From Carallia brachiata (Eukaryota; Streptophyta; Magnoliopsida; Malpighiales; Rhizophoraceae): a DNA stretch of 64,000 bases. Within the stretch, counting starts at the first letter, position 1, and every line of letters starts with the position of its first letter. The notes beneath the pieces were generated by a model, which did no database searches, was not told where the DNA came from, and saw nothing but the letters and a program-made list of their open reading frames with translations. Location of the stretch: contig JADCRB010000013.1 of NCBI GenBank assembly GCA_021464245.1, positions 12,621,245 through 12,685,244 on the forward strand, written 5' to 3'. The translations under genes and the position numbers were made by a program. Positions 37,170 through 49,453 of this stretch are shown here, piece by piece.

Positions 37170-39340
37170 AATAATTAGAAAATAATAAATTGGCTACTTA
37201 TATAATAGAAGCTTGCTAAATTTGTACATGAAAATGGGAAAGTATGGTGGACCTACGGACTGTCAGGATTACGCCGCATCACTGCGAATAGTGGACAAAG
37301 GCTGCCACTCTCAATCACTGGAGGATTACACTCCCACATAGAAGTTTACAACAATTAGGGCATGTGTGTACTGTTAGCAGTTTGCTGAATAACAATTTAA
37401 ACTTTATTCCATATTAAGAAATTCGAATGCAAATAGACCTCTAATTGCTAAGCATAATCACGCTTGTTATTATTTTCCCCTAATTAATTAGAGTGACAGC
37501 CTGGCAGGTTTATCTAGTGTAGGGTTACTTTTTAAAGTTCAAATTAGATGTTTTCAGATTTGCAAAAGTTACTGATTTATTTGTATATTAAAATGTTGTA
37601 AGCCCTTGATCACTTCACCTTGCATTGTCATCATATCGTTAAATCAAATTAGTTGGTTGAGATTTGATGTCTCCAAACTACAGATCTAGTTTTTGCACTC
37701 TCCATTGCTTACTGTTGGACTATTAGTTGCGATAGACTAATTAAACAAAAAAAACTTAAATAAAATCCGATTGAAATAATGTGGCAATCTTTACAAAATA
37801 AGAACAATACTAAAGCTTCTCTAATTTGTTCCACATTCTTATCCTTCTTTCGCCTTTTATTTTTGGTATCTTGCTTTTTTGTTTTCCACATCACATGCAC
37901 ATGTAGTATACATAATACAGTAATTATAGTTCACTGAGGCACCAATTAGTTTTGATTCAGTGATACTAAAATCACTTCCAAATATGGAACGTCCTAATTT
38001 GAATTTAATCGGAACCAATTAATCGTAGGGTTGCTCAACAAAATCATGTTTTATGTTTGTTTTTCCCCTTCTTATACTTATCATTCATTTCATATATGGT
38101 AGGTGATGATATTTGTCCTATTTTTTCTTCGTCCAGTTGGATTGAAAGTGTAAATTGATATCGAGTGAAGTTTGAGATTCAAACTGTAAATCTCATCCTC
38201 AAACTTTATACTTGGAAATCATATGTGACTTGTATCTAATTTAGAGGATGATTAAAAATAATTATTTAAAAAACTATCAATTAAACATTGAATTCTATAA
38301 TTTTTTCTCTATAAATTATTAGTCACCAGTTATTGTTTTAAATGGGTAATCGAGAAGTGTTAGTCACCAACTGAAAATTAAACTTCACCATGCACCAACC
38401 CCACTTCCCAAAAGCAATCGACAATAATTTTTGCTTTACAATAAGATATTTACTTTAGTCTTTAGCCTATGATCAATTTATATCACACAAAAACCTCCAA
38501 AAGCATATGGAGCACCAAAGTGGATCTCGTGCATAAAACTAGCTTAGTTCGACTTGGTTATGACGTCTGGTATCCATCAAAAAACACACCTCAGCAGTCT
38601 TGTTTAATAAGGCGGACTTTGTTATACGAACTATATATATATCAACATATTTTGAATGGTTGAAGCATTTTCCCTCAACCATAAGGGCGGAATCAATCTC
38701 CTGCCCACACCGTCATCTCTTCCATCCTCCAATTGTTAGTTTACCAAATCCAAAGAACCAAATTATATATAGCAAGAGGTACTCTGTACAATGCAACTAA
38801 CATAATAGCAAAAGTGCAAGCAACCAACCTTGCTTTTCTATTTTACAATCAAATAAAAAATATGTGTGATATCTAAATTAAATGTTGCAAAACTATCTAT
38901 TCTACTTACTCATAAAAAAAATCATCTCTAGTATATTTGTGGGGTTGGGCGAATTGAACTTTTATTGCATCAAATAGAGTGGCTCCTTTTTGTCCCTTCG
39001 GGAAATTTCACTTTGAAGTCACCATTTTATGCCTTTAAAGATGAAGAGTCAGTAACCCAGATCAATGCCTATTGGAGAACTTTGCCCTAAAAATATATTG
39101 ATCTCACTGACTTTCTTTAAGTTGACAAGAGTGTGCAACAAAATTCGGCCATCTCTTTATTTCTTTAATCGTTTTGTGGCCCATCTGATTGTGGATCACA
39201 TTGGAATTTACTTTTTCTCTTTCATTAGCAGTTTTTTTTTAAAAAAAAAAAAAGAAAATAAAAAAGGATAAAAACACTATATATTTGCAAGAAGTAATTC
39301 CGCATATTGCATATCTTTGAACTAAATTTTTTAACTAATC
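37170..39340. other. Intergenic region between the F-box pseudogene and INV-A
   Basis: About 2.2 kb of AT-rich DNA with no frame above 70 codons and no recognised element. The last 70 bp hold the INV-A core promoter, with a TATATAT at 39,278-39,284, about 60 nt before the ATG. Confidence 0.6.
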
Positions 39341-39343
39341 ATC

Positions 39344-42300
39344 ATGGCCCTTTCTTATGCAACCCTCTCCTTGACTTTTGCTGTCATGCTTGTCCATGGT
39401 GTTATTGAGCTTCATGCTTCGTCCCATCAAATTTATAAACATCTTGAGAATCTTGAATCTACTCCTACCCCACATCAACCTTACAGAACTGGTTATCACT
39501 TTCAATTTCCCAAAAATTGGATGAATGGTAATTTCGTTACTTGACAACTTCACATCTTTTTCATAACATTAAATGCTCCATCTTAATTTTATTATATTTA
39601 CGTCTGCTAACACATGTGTTTTTTTGTTTTTGGCTTTTGATAATGGTGGAACACTACATTTGGGTGTGTTTTGGATACACATAGATCCTTCTGGTGAGTC
39701 CTTTCTCTTATGTTCTAGTTTGTTGCCTGGTTTCCCCTACATGGCAAAGATTATGTAGTCTCACCACCTCTATTTTTTTTAAGTTGGTAAATTAATCTCT
39801 TATGTCTACATGTAAAATTGGTTGTTCTAGTGTAAGAGGCTTGCACACCATAAAATATTGGAAATAGGTAGATTTACGCAAACTTACTATGTTTCTATTT
39901 AAAGAGAAGAAAAACATTTCACAACTTAAATGTGTAAAATGTAACCTTAGAGTGATAATGAGGTAATCTTACTATATATTTATCATTATTTATTTTAATT
40001 CAAAATATTCCATCTAAAAAATTTTTTTTTTGGGGGAAAAATTCTTCATATAAAAAAGTTTCAGGTTCTTGCTAGGTGCAATGCACATTTTTTTTTTTAA
40101 ATTTCACATTTCAAAACCATGGTGTGTGAATTTTTAAGATTAAAAAGCTATGAACACGCGGAATATAAATTTGTGGCAGGACCAATGATTTACAAGGAAA
40201 TATACCACTTATTCTACCAATACAATCCTTACTGTGCCACATGGGGCAACATCGTGTGGGGCCATTCCACGTCAACGGACCTTGTTCATTGGACCCCACA
40301 AAAAATTGCCATCTACCCGTCCTTGGAGAGTGACATCAGTGGTGTCTGGTCCGGTTCAGCCACGATCATCAATGGCAAACCGGTTATGCTATACGCTGGC
40401 ACAGACAAGAATGGCCGCCATGTACTGAATCAGGCCGAACCCAAAAATCTATCAGACCCATATCTCAAAGAATGGATCAAATCCCCTTAAAATCCAGTAA
40501 TGGCACCCACTTTCCAAAACCAAAGTGATGTGATCTCATTTAGAGACCCAACCACTGCTTGGTTAGGCCCAGATGGATCATGGAGAGTGCTAGTTGGAAG
40601 CAAAATTGAAAGCATACCAGCAATCCTATATACAAGCAATGACTTTGTTCATTGGATTCAATCCCAACACACTTTCCATTCGGCCTCCGTTACTGGAATG
40701 TGGGAGTTGCCGGATTTTTTCCCTGTGTCAGTTAACAGCACGGCCGGTCTTGACACGTCATTGGTTGGTCCAAATGTCAAATATGTGCTTAAGTTGAGCT
40801 TGGATGACACAAAACATGACTACTACACAATTGGAGCATATGATCAAGTCAAAGATGTATACACTCCAAATAAGAGGCCCGTGGAGGGTGATTTAGGCTT
40901 GAGATATGATCATGGCAAATTTTATGCTTCGAAAGCATTTTTCGACAGTGCAAAGAATCGGAGAATCTTGTGGGGTTGGATTAATGAATCCTCAAATGTT
41001 GAAGATGATATGAAGAAAGGCTGGTCTGGACTTCAAGTAATTATTCTTATAAGCTTAAAATTATACCATTTTTTATTAGTTACAATAATTAGTTAAGAGT
41101 ATAGTTATATGGACTTAATTACCCTCTCCAATCATAGATTGGTTGGAGTGATACTATATGGACATAATGTCGTAGATATGACCATGCATAAGGGGTTTTT
41201 TCTCGTATGAAGTACAAATGTTCCTCTCTAACCCATATAAGAAATTCCGCATAGATCCAATCGAACTGATTTTGGTATTAATAACAAGCCAATGACAAGT
41301 TGGCCATGCTAAGTTTGTGATCTTTTTTTTTTTTTTTTTAATAACTGACTTCATAGACTATAACTCAAACCCTTCAATCTTGTAGATAATTTTAATACAA
41401 CTTGAGTTATAGTTCATTGGTTAAGTTTCTGATCTCTCACTCTTGACCTTGCATACTTGGCCTAGTAATAGCAAACTCTGTTTCAAGTATTTGGTCCATT
41501 TTGCAGGGCCTTCCAAGGAGCATTTGGCTTGATAAATCAGGAAAACAACTGGTGCAAAGGCCAATTAAGGAAATCAAAATTCTTCGTATGAATCCAATCA
41601 ATTTGCCCAGTTTAGTTTTTGGCGCAGGATCAGTAATTGAAGTCTCGGGTGTCACAGCAGCGCAGGTATATGTTATTAAGCAATCTGTGTCAGCTCACTA
41701 ATCATATTTGTATGCTTGTTCAACATTATAATGTAAACAAATTATTCAACTCAAAAGGAAACTTAAGTTGTTTGGATGAGACTTAAAATGCATTACATAT
41801 TAATTCCAACACGAAAGTGTGAACAAAGCGCAAATTCTCATTCTTGAATTCACAATCAAACGTGAAAAATGAGGGCAATGTGTATTGAAGTCCAAAACTT
41901 TTGGTCAAAAAAAACCTTGATACTATGTCAAGAAACTATTCAATCTTAAAAGTTAACTCATCGGGTGAGATCAGGAATAAATCACATATTTAATTCTAAC
42001 GTAGGACTAAGCTAATAATGCCTTGTTTTGGTAATTAACAGGCAGATATAAAGATTTCATTTTGGGTACCATATCACTTAGGCAAAGCAGAAGTGATAGA
42101 TCCAAACTGGACCAATCCACACTTGCTTTGCAGCCAAAAGAATGCTTCAGTTAGAGGGAGTTTGGGTCCATTTGGGTTACTTGTTTTGGCTTCAAAGGAT
42201 ATGCAAGAGTACACAGCAGTGTTCTTCAGAATATTCAAAGGCCAGAACAGATATGTGGTGCTTATGTGCAGTGACCAAAGCAGGTCACTTGTCTCTCCAT

Positions 42301-42988
42301 TACTTCTCTCTTCCAATTTCATAGCAGAACATTAAAAATTCTTAAAATGTTTTGTGCATTTTTTTAATGTTTTGTACAAGTCTTCAATGAATCAGAATAA
42401 TGATCTGACCACATATGGGGCTTTTGTGGATGTGGACCCAGTTCATGAGAAGCTGTCATTGAGAAGTTTGGTGAGTTTATGTGATCATATAGTGGACCCC
42501 ATTTCAACCTGCATACTTTATGACACACAAATATATATGCCAAAATCAAAAGTGTATATCATAATTATATTAATCATATAGTTATGTTAGTTATTGTACT
42601 TGCGAATTGAAATTGTGAAATCACCCGTTGTCGCTTTCATTAAACTTCTTTTATAAAGAGGACCTACCACTGACCCACCCCCACATTTTTATATTTCAAT
42701 GAATATAAATTCCTATCTATTCATGTTTTGATTAGATTGTGATTTCTTCGTTTAACACCCACCATCAAATTGATGCTAATGCATTTGGTATTTGTACTGT
42801 AATTATAGATCGATCTTTCCATAGTAGAGAGCTTTGGTGGAGGAGGAAAGAGTTGCATCACAGCAAGGGTTTATCCCACAATGGCTATACATGAGCATGC
42901 CCACTTGTATGCATTCAACAATGGAACTAAAAATGTGAAGATCACAAGACTAAGTGCCTAGAGCATGAAGAAAGCTAACATCAATTGA
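39344..42988 (+). pseudogene. Cell-wall invertase-like gene INV-A (GH32), degenerate
   Basis: This is the first of three tandem acid beta-fructofuranosidase genes, which hydrolyse sucrose in the cell wall. Exons by homology to INV-B: 39344-39527, 39685-39693, 40180-41036, 41507-41665, 42042-42283, 42380/42381-42470, 42809-42988. It keeps a signal peptide (MALSYATLSLTFAVMLVHGVIELHA), YRTGYHFQ, the RDP motif and the C-terminal beta-sandwich. It carries nonsense codons at 40,488-40,490 (TAA, codon 168, in IKSP*NPVMAP) and 42,959-42,961 (TAG in place of the Trp of RLSAWSM, nine residues from the end). The exon 6 acceptor is displaced by one base, which would shift the frame. The mini-exon encodes DPS where the family has DPN, and WECPD is WELPD. 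Introns and most of the frame remain open, so the loss looks fairly recent. A truncated product would lack the catalytic acid/base. Confidence 0.85.
39685..39693 (+). other. 9-nt mini-exon of INV-A, encoding DPS
   Basis: CACATAG|ATCCTTCTG|GTGAGT. Joined to the flanking G bases it gives D-P-S-G in place of the invertase D-P-N-G, which contains the catalytic nucleophile Asp. Confidence 0.85.
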
Positions 42989-42999
42989 AAACAAATGGG

Positions 43000-45900
43000 A
43001 AACAGTTGAAAGTGGGAGTTTTGAATGATAATTGAAAGTCTAGCAGCTTAAATCAGCAATAAGCCCTAAGAAAAATTTTGCTGATATGTATATTATGGTA
43101 TGTTTTCCACAGTTGTTGTTTCTCTGTTTGAAGGCCCTTTTCAGTTAGTCTTTTAAAGGAGTGTTTGTTAGTTGAGAGCTTTTGCAATACATTTGCTATT
43201 TTTTAGTATGATTGCCTAAACAAAGTTATGATGTCATCTCTATCTACAATACCATTCAGTAGAATAGTGATCTGCCGTGACGACGGATCTTATTTGAACA
43301 ATAACATTATTTTATTTTAATTTTAATTTTAAGGTTAAAAATTTAAATTGAAGTAATTTTTTTTTCTTACAAAAATAAGTATCCAATTGTGTATATATAA
43401 TCCTTCTGACCTTTACGATAAAGGAGCTTCATGTGCACTGAGATGCTTTCAAAGATGAGGTAGGTGCTAGAATCTTTTTTTTATTTTTTTTCTGACCATT
43501 AAGAAAGAAATGTATATTGTAAGTATGTTGGTAATTATACTGTGGGCTAAGGTCGAAGGTTATCTATGAACGTTCTCATTCAGCTTTTCTTATAAAAAAG
43601 ATCCACTATTTAAATACTGTTAAATTGGATTTAAATAACCTTCTTCACAGTAGACCATAGTATTAATAAATTTATAATTTAAAATTATATTTTTATATAA
43701 ATCTTCATTTATTTGAAAGTAGATGACACTAAAAATACTCAAATTTAAATTAATATAAAAGAGTACAACATAGATCACCAACCAATCTGCTAAAAAAAAA
43801 ACCAACCAATCCACTTAAAAAACAAAAATAGGTGCTAGAATTTGTGAGTTTGACTGTTACACTCTGGTAGGAAAGATCAGTGTCTAAATGCTACCTCCTC
43901 AATTTATGTAGCCCACGCATCAAAACAGGCCCATGCTTGGCCAACAGTTTAGAAGTAGAAATAATATTCTTGTCTTGTCTCCAAATAAATAGACTAGGGG
44001 CTTAAGAACTTTGGGGATCAAGGGATAAAAGGGATGCATTGACTTCCATAGCCCACACTCCATAACTTTTTGTGGGGACTTTTCGTCCCTTTCTTTAATA
44101 CAGCTGTGTGTCCATCCCCCTACAATGGCATCTAGACAGTTGTATCTGACTTTGATTTCCTGTTTCCAACTCACTCTCCGTGGGTATATTATTTCAATTA
44201 CGAAAATGTTAAGCATGCACATTTCTTACACTGAATAATATTCTCATACAATTTTTTTTTTTAGTGAATTTTCTATAAAGTTTATAACTTAGATTTTACA
44301 GTAATATTTATTTAAATTTTATTTTTATTTTTATAAAAAAAATCATGATTGAAATTTAAATTATTATGAAGGTGAATTTAGGCCAAAAGTAACTTATTGA
44401 CATTATCGTAATTTAATTTGCCTGAAAAACAGTGTCTATTATCCAAATACTAACGAGTTCTTTAGACTCTTTACACCTAAGACACAAACAATATTGAGTT
44501 TGAGTTCTATCTGTCGCCAAACTATTTTGTTCGTAAAGAAAAAGGCTGATACATATGTAAGATTTTTCAAGCGCGTGAAAATAAATGGGATTGCTATTAA
44601 GTAAATACTAAGTAGCAGTTTTTTAATAGTAACAAAATAATAATAAAATGATATAGATTATTGAATAATTAAAATTTTAAAAAAATTAGATAAAATATTT
44701 ATTGTTATTCAATCACTGTATGACTATTTTATTACTATTTAAGTTTAAATTGCGTTTTGAAACTCTTGTCCTTAAGCTTCCACCTTGTGTAGTATGCTCC
44801 TCTCTTGGCTTTTTTTTTTTTTTACCCCTTTTCTCCTTAATCTCATACGCAAAACACATGATTTATGCGCATGTTACCTAACGTGTATGTGGTGATGGAC
44901 AATTCAATTTAATAAAGCAATATAAAAAGGCAAATTCAATCTTTCTTTCAATTCAATTTTCGTGTATTTTATTAATTCTAATTTGTTTAATGAAGTCAAA
45001 AGACAAATATCTCTAGACGAGGATTAAGAAATCCTCAAACCAACCTTTTATTTACGAGGTACATACCAGTTTAGTTACTTGTTGGACCTACCTTTACGAT
45101 GTTTGGGATTCAATCAGCGCCACATCTGAAATTAAATGGGAACATAAAAATTTTAATTAGGCAGTTTTTGACCCATTTTTTCAAAGCCAAATATATCTTA
45201 CCGTGGACACACGTAACTCTGGGTCAGCGCTTAATGTATGCTACTTTCAATGCTAAGCACATCTTAATGTAGACAAATCTAAGGATAAATAATTCTCCTT
45301 GTTTTTATAAATTTCATAACTTTTTAAGAAATTAAAACTAAATTTTTTACAACTACGTGTCACGTGAGAGAATAATACTAATTATTTTTGCTTTTTTTTA
45401 ACTTTTTTAAATTTAAACCAGTTAGTTGGAAGGAAATGGGACAATTGAGGTGATTGAGGGTTCAGATCCTCAACCTCACACTTATTGATATACTATTAAT
45501 ATCGTTTGAACTAAACGCTCATAGCAGTTAAGTATTGTTGCTTGTTCTTCCACGTTTGAAAAATCAAATATGACATTAATGTGGCTGGGCGACTCCTTTT
45601 TACCGCTTCCCATTATTCAAAGAAGGGATTAGAATGGACCCACTTAAATACATAATTGATCTTAATCTAAAAGAGTTCATAAGAGGCGTTTATCGGGGAG
45701 GCAAAATTTATAGTGTTAACTACAGCTGAAATTTTGCCAAAAAGCATGCATTTACACACCCCAAACCAAAAATGAAGTGAACTAAGCAGATCAAATTTAC
45801 ATCCTGTGTTCTATATTAATAAAATATCAAAATCTAACCTAAATTACAATACTCTTAAATTTTTCCTCCCACTGGCTTAATCTTTTAGGCGAATTTAAGG

Positions 45901-46850
45901 TCCAATAACTTTATTTAACATCCACGTCTATGCATTATATAATTTATTTGACATCCTCGTCTGTACATTAAATAATTATAAGTGTACAATTAATAATTAC
46001 GATATAGTCATACGAAACTTTTCCATAAATGTATATCGTTTCGGGTCACTTTATTTTTGTCTATGTAATATTAGAGTTGGTAATACTTCAAGATTTTAGT
46101 CCAAAATGGGTGGTTTGCCTAACAATTTCTTTTAAGTCATTGACACCCAAATTTTAAATTAAGAAGTTTCTAACAAGGGTTCACCATCACCATGGTGCTA
46201 ATGGTAACAGTCGACGGCCCTCCGTTGCCCAAGTTAATTTGCAGGCCACAGGGCACAGACCAGTAATTCAATGTTACTCAATTAGGTATGTGGATATAGT
46301 CGTCTAGACACAATCTTAGCTACGATAATGTCTTCTTTTTTTTGTTAATTGCATTTAGATTGGCCACACTGTCATTGTTGGGTCCATTTTGTACCATATT
46401 GATCACGAAACATTCTCCATCTACGTGTAGAAGACGGTGGAACTTTCAGAGGGGTTACCAGCCTAGAAATTTAGGTAGAAAAAACCACGAGACCGAAGAC
46501 TAGCAAAATTTCTAGCAATTGAATGAGCTTACGGGTCAATTTTTTCGAGCACGTAACTAGAGTTCACTTAGCAATGCTATACCCTCCATCAAAGTCCATA
46601 TTCCTGATTCACAATCATTAACAAATTTTGAATATGGCTTTCTCTATGGGCTTTCTCGCTTGACTACTTTAACACATTAGAACATTTCTTGCTAACTCGG
46701 ATTCAGGGTGACTTCTGTATTCTATCTTTTCTTGGCCTATTAAGACGTTCATTTTGGCCGTGAGTCATTCCCATAAACTCTATAACTCTTCCCAGAATCA
46801 AAACTCGAAATCTCGAAAATAAATGTCTAAAGTTATAATTATTGGTGTGA
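43000..46850. other. Intergenic region between INV-A and the duplicated units
   Basis: About 3.9 kb of AT-rich DNA without a supported gene. A tRNA-like B-box sequence (GGGTTCAGATCC near 45,460) could mark a SINE fragment. This segment is not repeated downstream, so the later duplication did not include it. Confidence 0.55.
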
Positions 46851-47816
46851 GACATTTTCTTCATCTCGTCCTGTTCCAGCTATCTCCCACAGGCTGCTAA
46901 GTCAAAGTTTGGTGAGTCTATTTTGTGTACCCATAAATTTAATGGCAAATTGATTCAGAAGTAGGATAATACTCCAATTTAATATAGATGCTCATGCCCC
47001 TATTATTAAGATGATGCAGGGGATTTCATATTGCTATACTGGGAATAACTGATCTTCTTTATCATTATCCTTAGCAATTGCTTATGTGGGGTTAAGAGAC
47101 AATAATTTATTTGCTAGTTGCGTCTTCACTTTGACTTCAAATTAATGGTGACAAAACCAGACTATAGAGAAATAGACGTTTCTTTCTTTCACATTTATTG
47201 AAACTTCTAGTTTTGTTTTTTTCTTTTATTGGTGTAAGAGAGAAAAATATTTTCTGCACGTCTAACTTAACCTATATTCTCTATTTCTTTTTTAATGTTT
47301 GACAAAGAAAAGAAATTAAGAAACAAGGAAATTATCAGATCAAAAAAAAAAAAAAAAAAGAAACAAGGAAATTAGTAGCCATGAGGCAGACTTACACCTA
47401 CAATGTCAACTTGAAAGAGACGAGAGTGCATGCAATCTTTTGGAGAGGAGTTTCAGATCAACAGAGGTTCAATATTAAAAATTCTAAGAATGACTATGAA
47501 ATCTGTACACGAATTACCGTTCCTCAAGGCGTGATTTAACTTACAATCACAGGAAATTTGGAGAAGTCAATTGCATTTCACTAGGATAGGCATACAAAAG
47601 TCGGTCTTCCAATCTGTCTATGTAATTTTCTAAGCACAAACAAGGATTCCATTTTGACAATGATATTGCGCAATCCTGATTCCCATTTCCCAAGCTATTT
47701 GCAAAGCAATACATATGGCTCCTATGACCAAAGGACAACCACAACATCGCATGAACCGTAAATCCATCGCCTACAAAAGCCCCTCACAACTCTCCCATAG
47801 ACTATTGGTCCTGCAC

Positions 47817-48326
47817 CTTTGGCCGGATATGCATACTTTTGGTCCTAAATTTTTAAGATTTTTTACGTTTAAGTCGTAAATTTTTTTGACATTTCATTTG
47901 AATCCTAAATCTTTTAATTTTCTACCAAATCAGTCTCTCTTTTACCAAAAGTGATCAATCTATTAAGAAATAATTTTAACTTTACAAAAATTATTTAAAA
48001 AAAGATTAAATATATGAATTGAATATTTTTTCTATCAAAAATATACATATTATCTATTTAATTCGTGTATTTGTTGATTAAAAAAATATTTAATATGTAT
48101 ATTTTATTGATGAAAAAAATATTTTATTCATGTATTTAACCTTTTTTAAATGATTTTTATTAAATTAAACTCATTTTATAATAGATTGATCACTTTTTAT
48201 AATTTAAAGAATTGATATAGTAAAAAATTAAAAAATTTAAAAGTCAAATAAAATGTTAAAAATATTTAAAATTTAAATATAAAAAAATCTAAAAATTTAA
48301 AATAAAAAATATACTTATGCCCTTTG
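47817..48326. mobile_element. Fold-back element of about 500 bp upstream of INV-B
   Basis: The 498-bp insert (47,823-48,320) lies between direct repeats CCTTTG (47,817-47,822 and 48,321-48,326). Its two halves are long imperfect inverted repeats, for example TTTGAATCCTAAATCTTTTAATTTTCTACC on the left against TTTGACTTTTAAATTTTTTAATTTTTTACT from the right; both arms contain AAAAGTGATCAATCTATTA. The second duplicated unit lacks it at the matching position (near 56,645-56,665), so it was inserted after the duplication or was lost there. Confidence 0.7.
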
Positions 48327-49389
48327 ACACATCCGTAAACGTTGATTTTTTAAAACAGGGGCGTGGGCCGGATCTCGTTTTGACAAGAGCGCTCGAGATT
48401 CACGATGCTTGGACATTTTAAAAGTTAATCCACAGTCTTTGCCCAAAAAAATAATTGTATCCAAATAATATCATAAGTAACGTGACATGTTGAGATTGAA
48501 TATTTACTTAATTAATTAAAAATATTATCTTTCAACCAATAAATGAGAAATTTAAATCCTACTAAATTTCACTTTCTCCTCTTCAAATATTCAATAAAAC
48601 TCTTTATAGACTAAAAAAAAAAAAAAAAAAACGTAATGTAACATGTTATTTTACTAGTTGACATATAGATGCCGTATTATTAATGATCTTTTGGACCAAT
48701 AATAGATTTGGACGGTGTGTTATATTACATATATAGTAGTTTCAAGCGACAACTTTTTTCGTCCCATCGAAATCGAGAAAGAAAACTCAACTAAGATTGA
48801 ACTTCTTAGATCTCAATCTCCAAATTTTATGTTTGGTGTCATTAAACCATAGATAATTAGTTATGATGCGTTTTTTTTTTTTTTGTCCTTTTATGCATTT
48901 TCTCACAGTAGTTTCCAAGCCAACTGCAAACTTTTAATGTTACAGAACACTTTTTTCTTTTTGGTTTTTTTGGTGTTAAACTCATAAATTAAACACATTT
49001 GTAACTGCAATCACAATGCAAACACGCTCGGATACGTTCCTGAGCGACTCTATAGACATGTAATGTCGGCCAATTTTTTAAAAAAACATGATTAAATGAC
49101 TACATTTAATTAAGAATAAGTATGTAATCCTATTTAATATCATCTATCAGTTTATATATAATTTTTAATTTATAAATTTAATAAAACTCATATCATTTTA
49201 TTAGTATTTTAAAGTATTTTTTTTAAGTTCGAAAGATTTTTCTCGGAAGAAAAATGGCGTGCCCCTTTTGACTTTCTCACGAGGGGGTGGACTGGCTGGC
49301 TCAACGTGAATCGCCGCAAGCTTACTTGTCTAGTTGTCTTTCTTGTCGCCAAACTTCATGGATTGTCTCTATTGACAGCTCTCTTTCCC

Positions 49390-49397
49390 TATAAATA
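49390..49397 (+). promoter_or_regulatory. TATA box of INV-B
   Basis: TATAAATA lies 64 nt before the ATG, in a segment (CTCTCTTTCCC...GCCTTAAATT) shared with INV-C. Confidence 0.7.
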
Positions 49398-49453
49398 TGC
49401 CTTAAATTCATACACTTGCCTTACCTCATAGATCACCAAAACACTACCATCCC

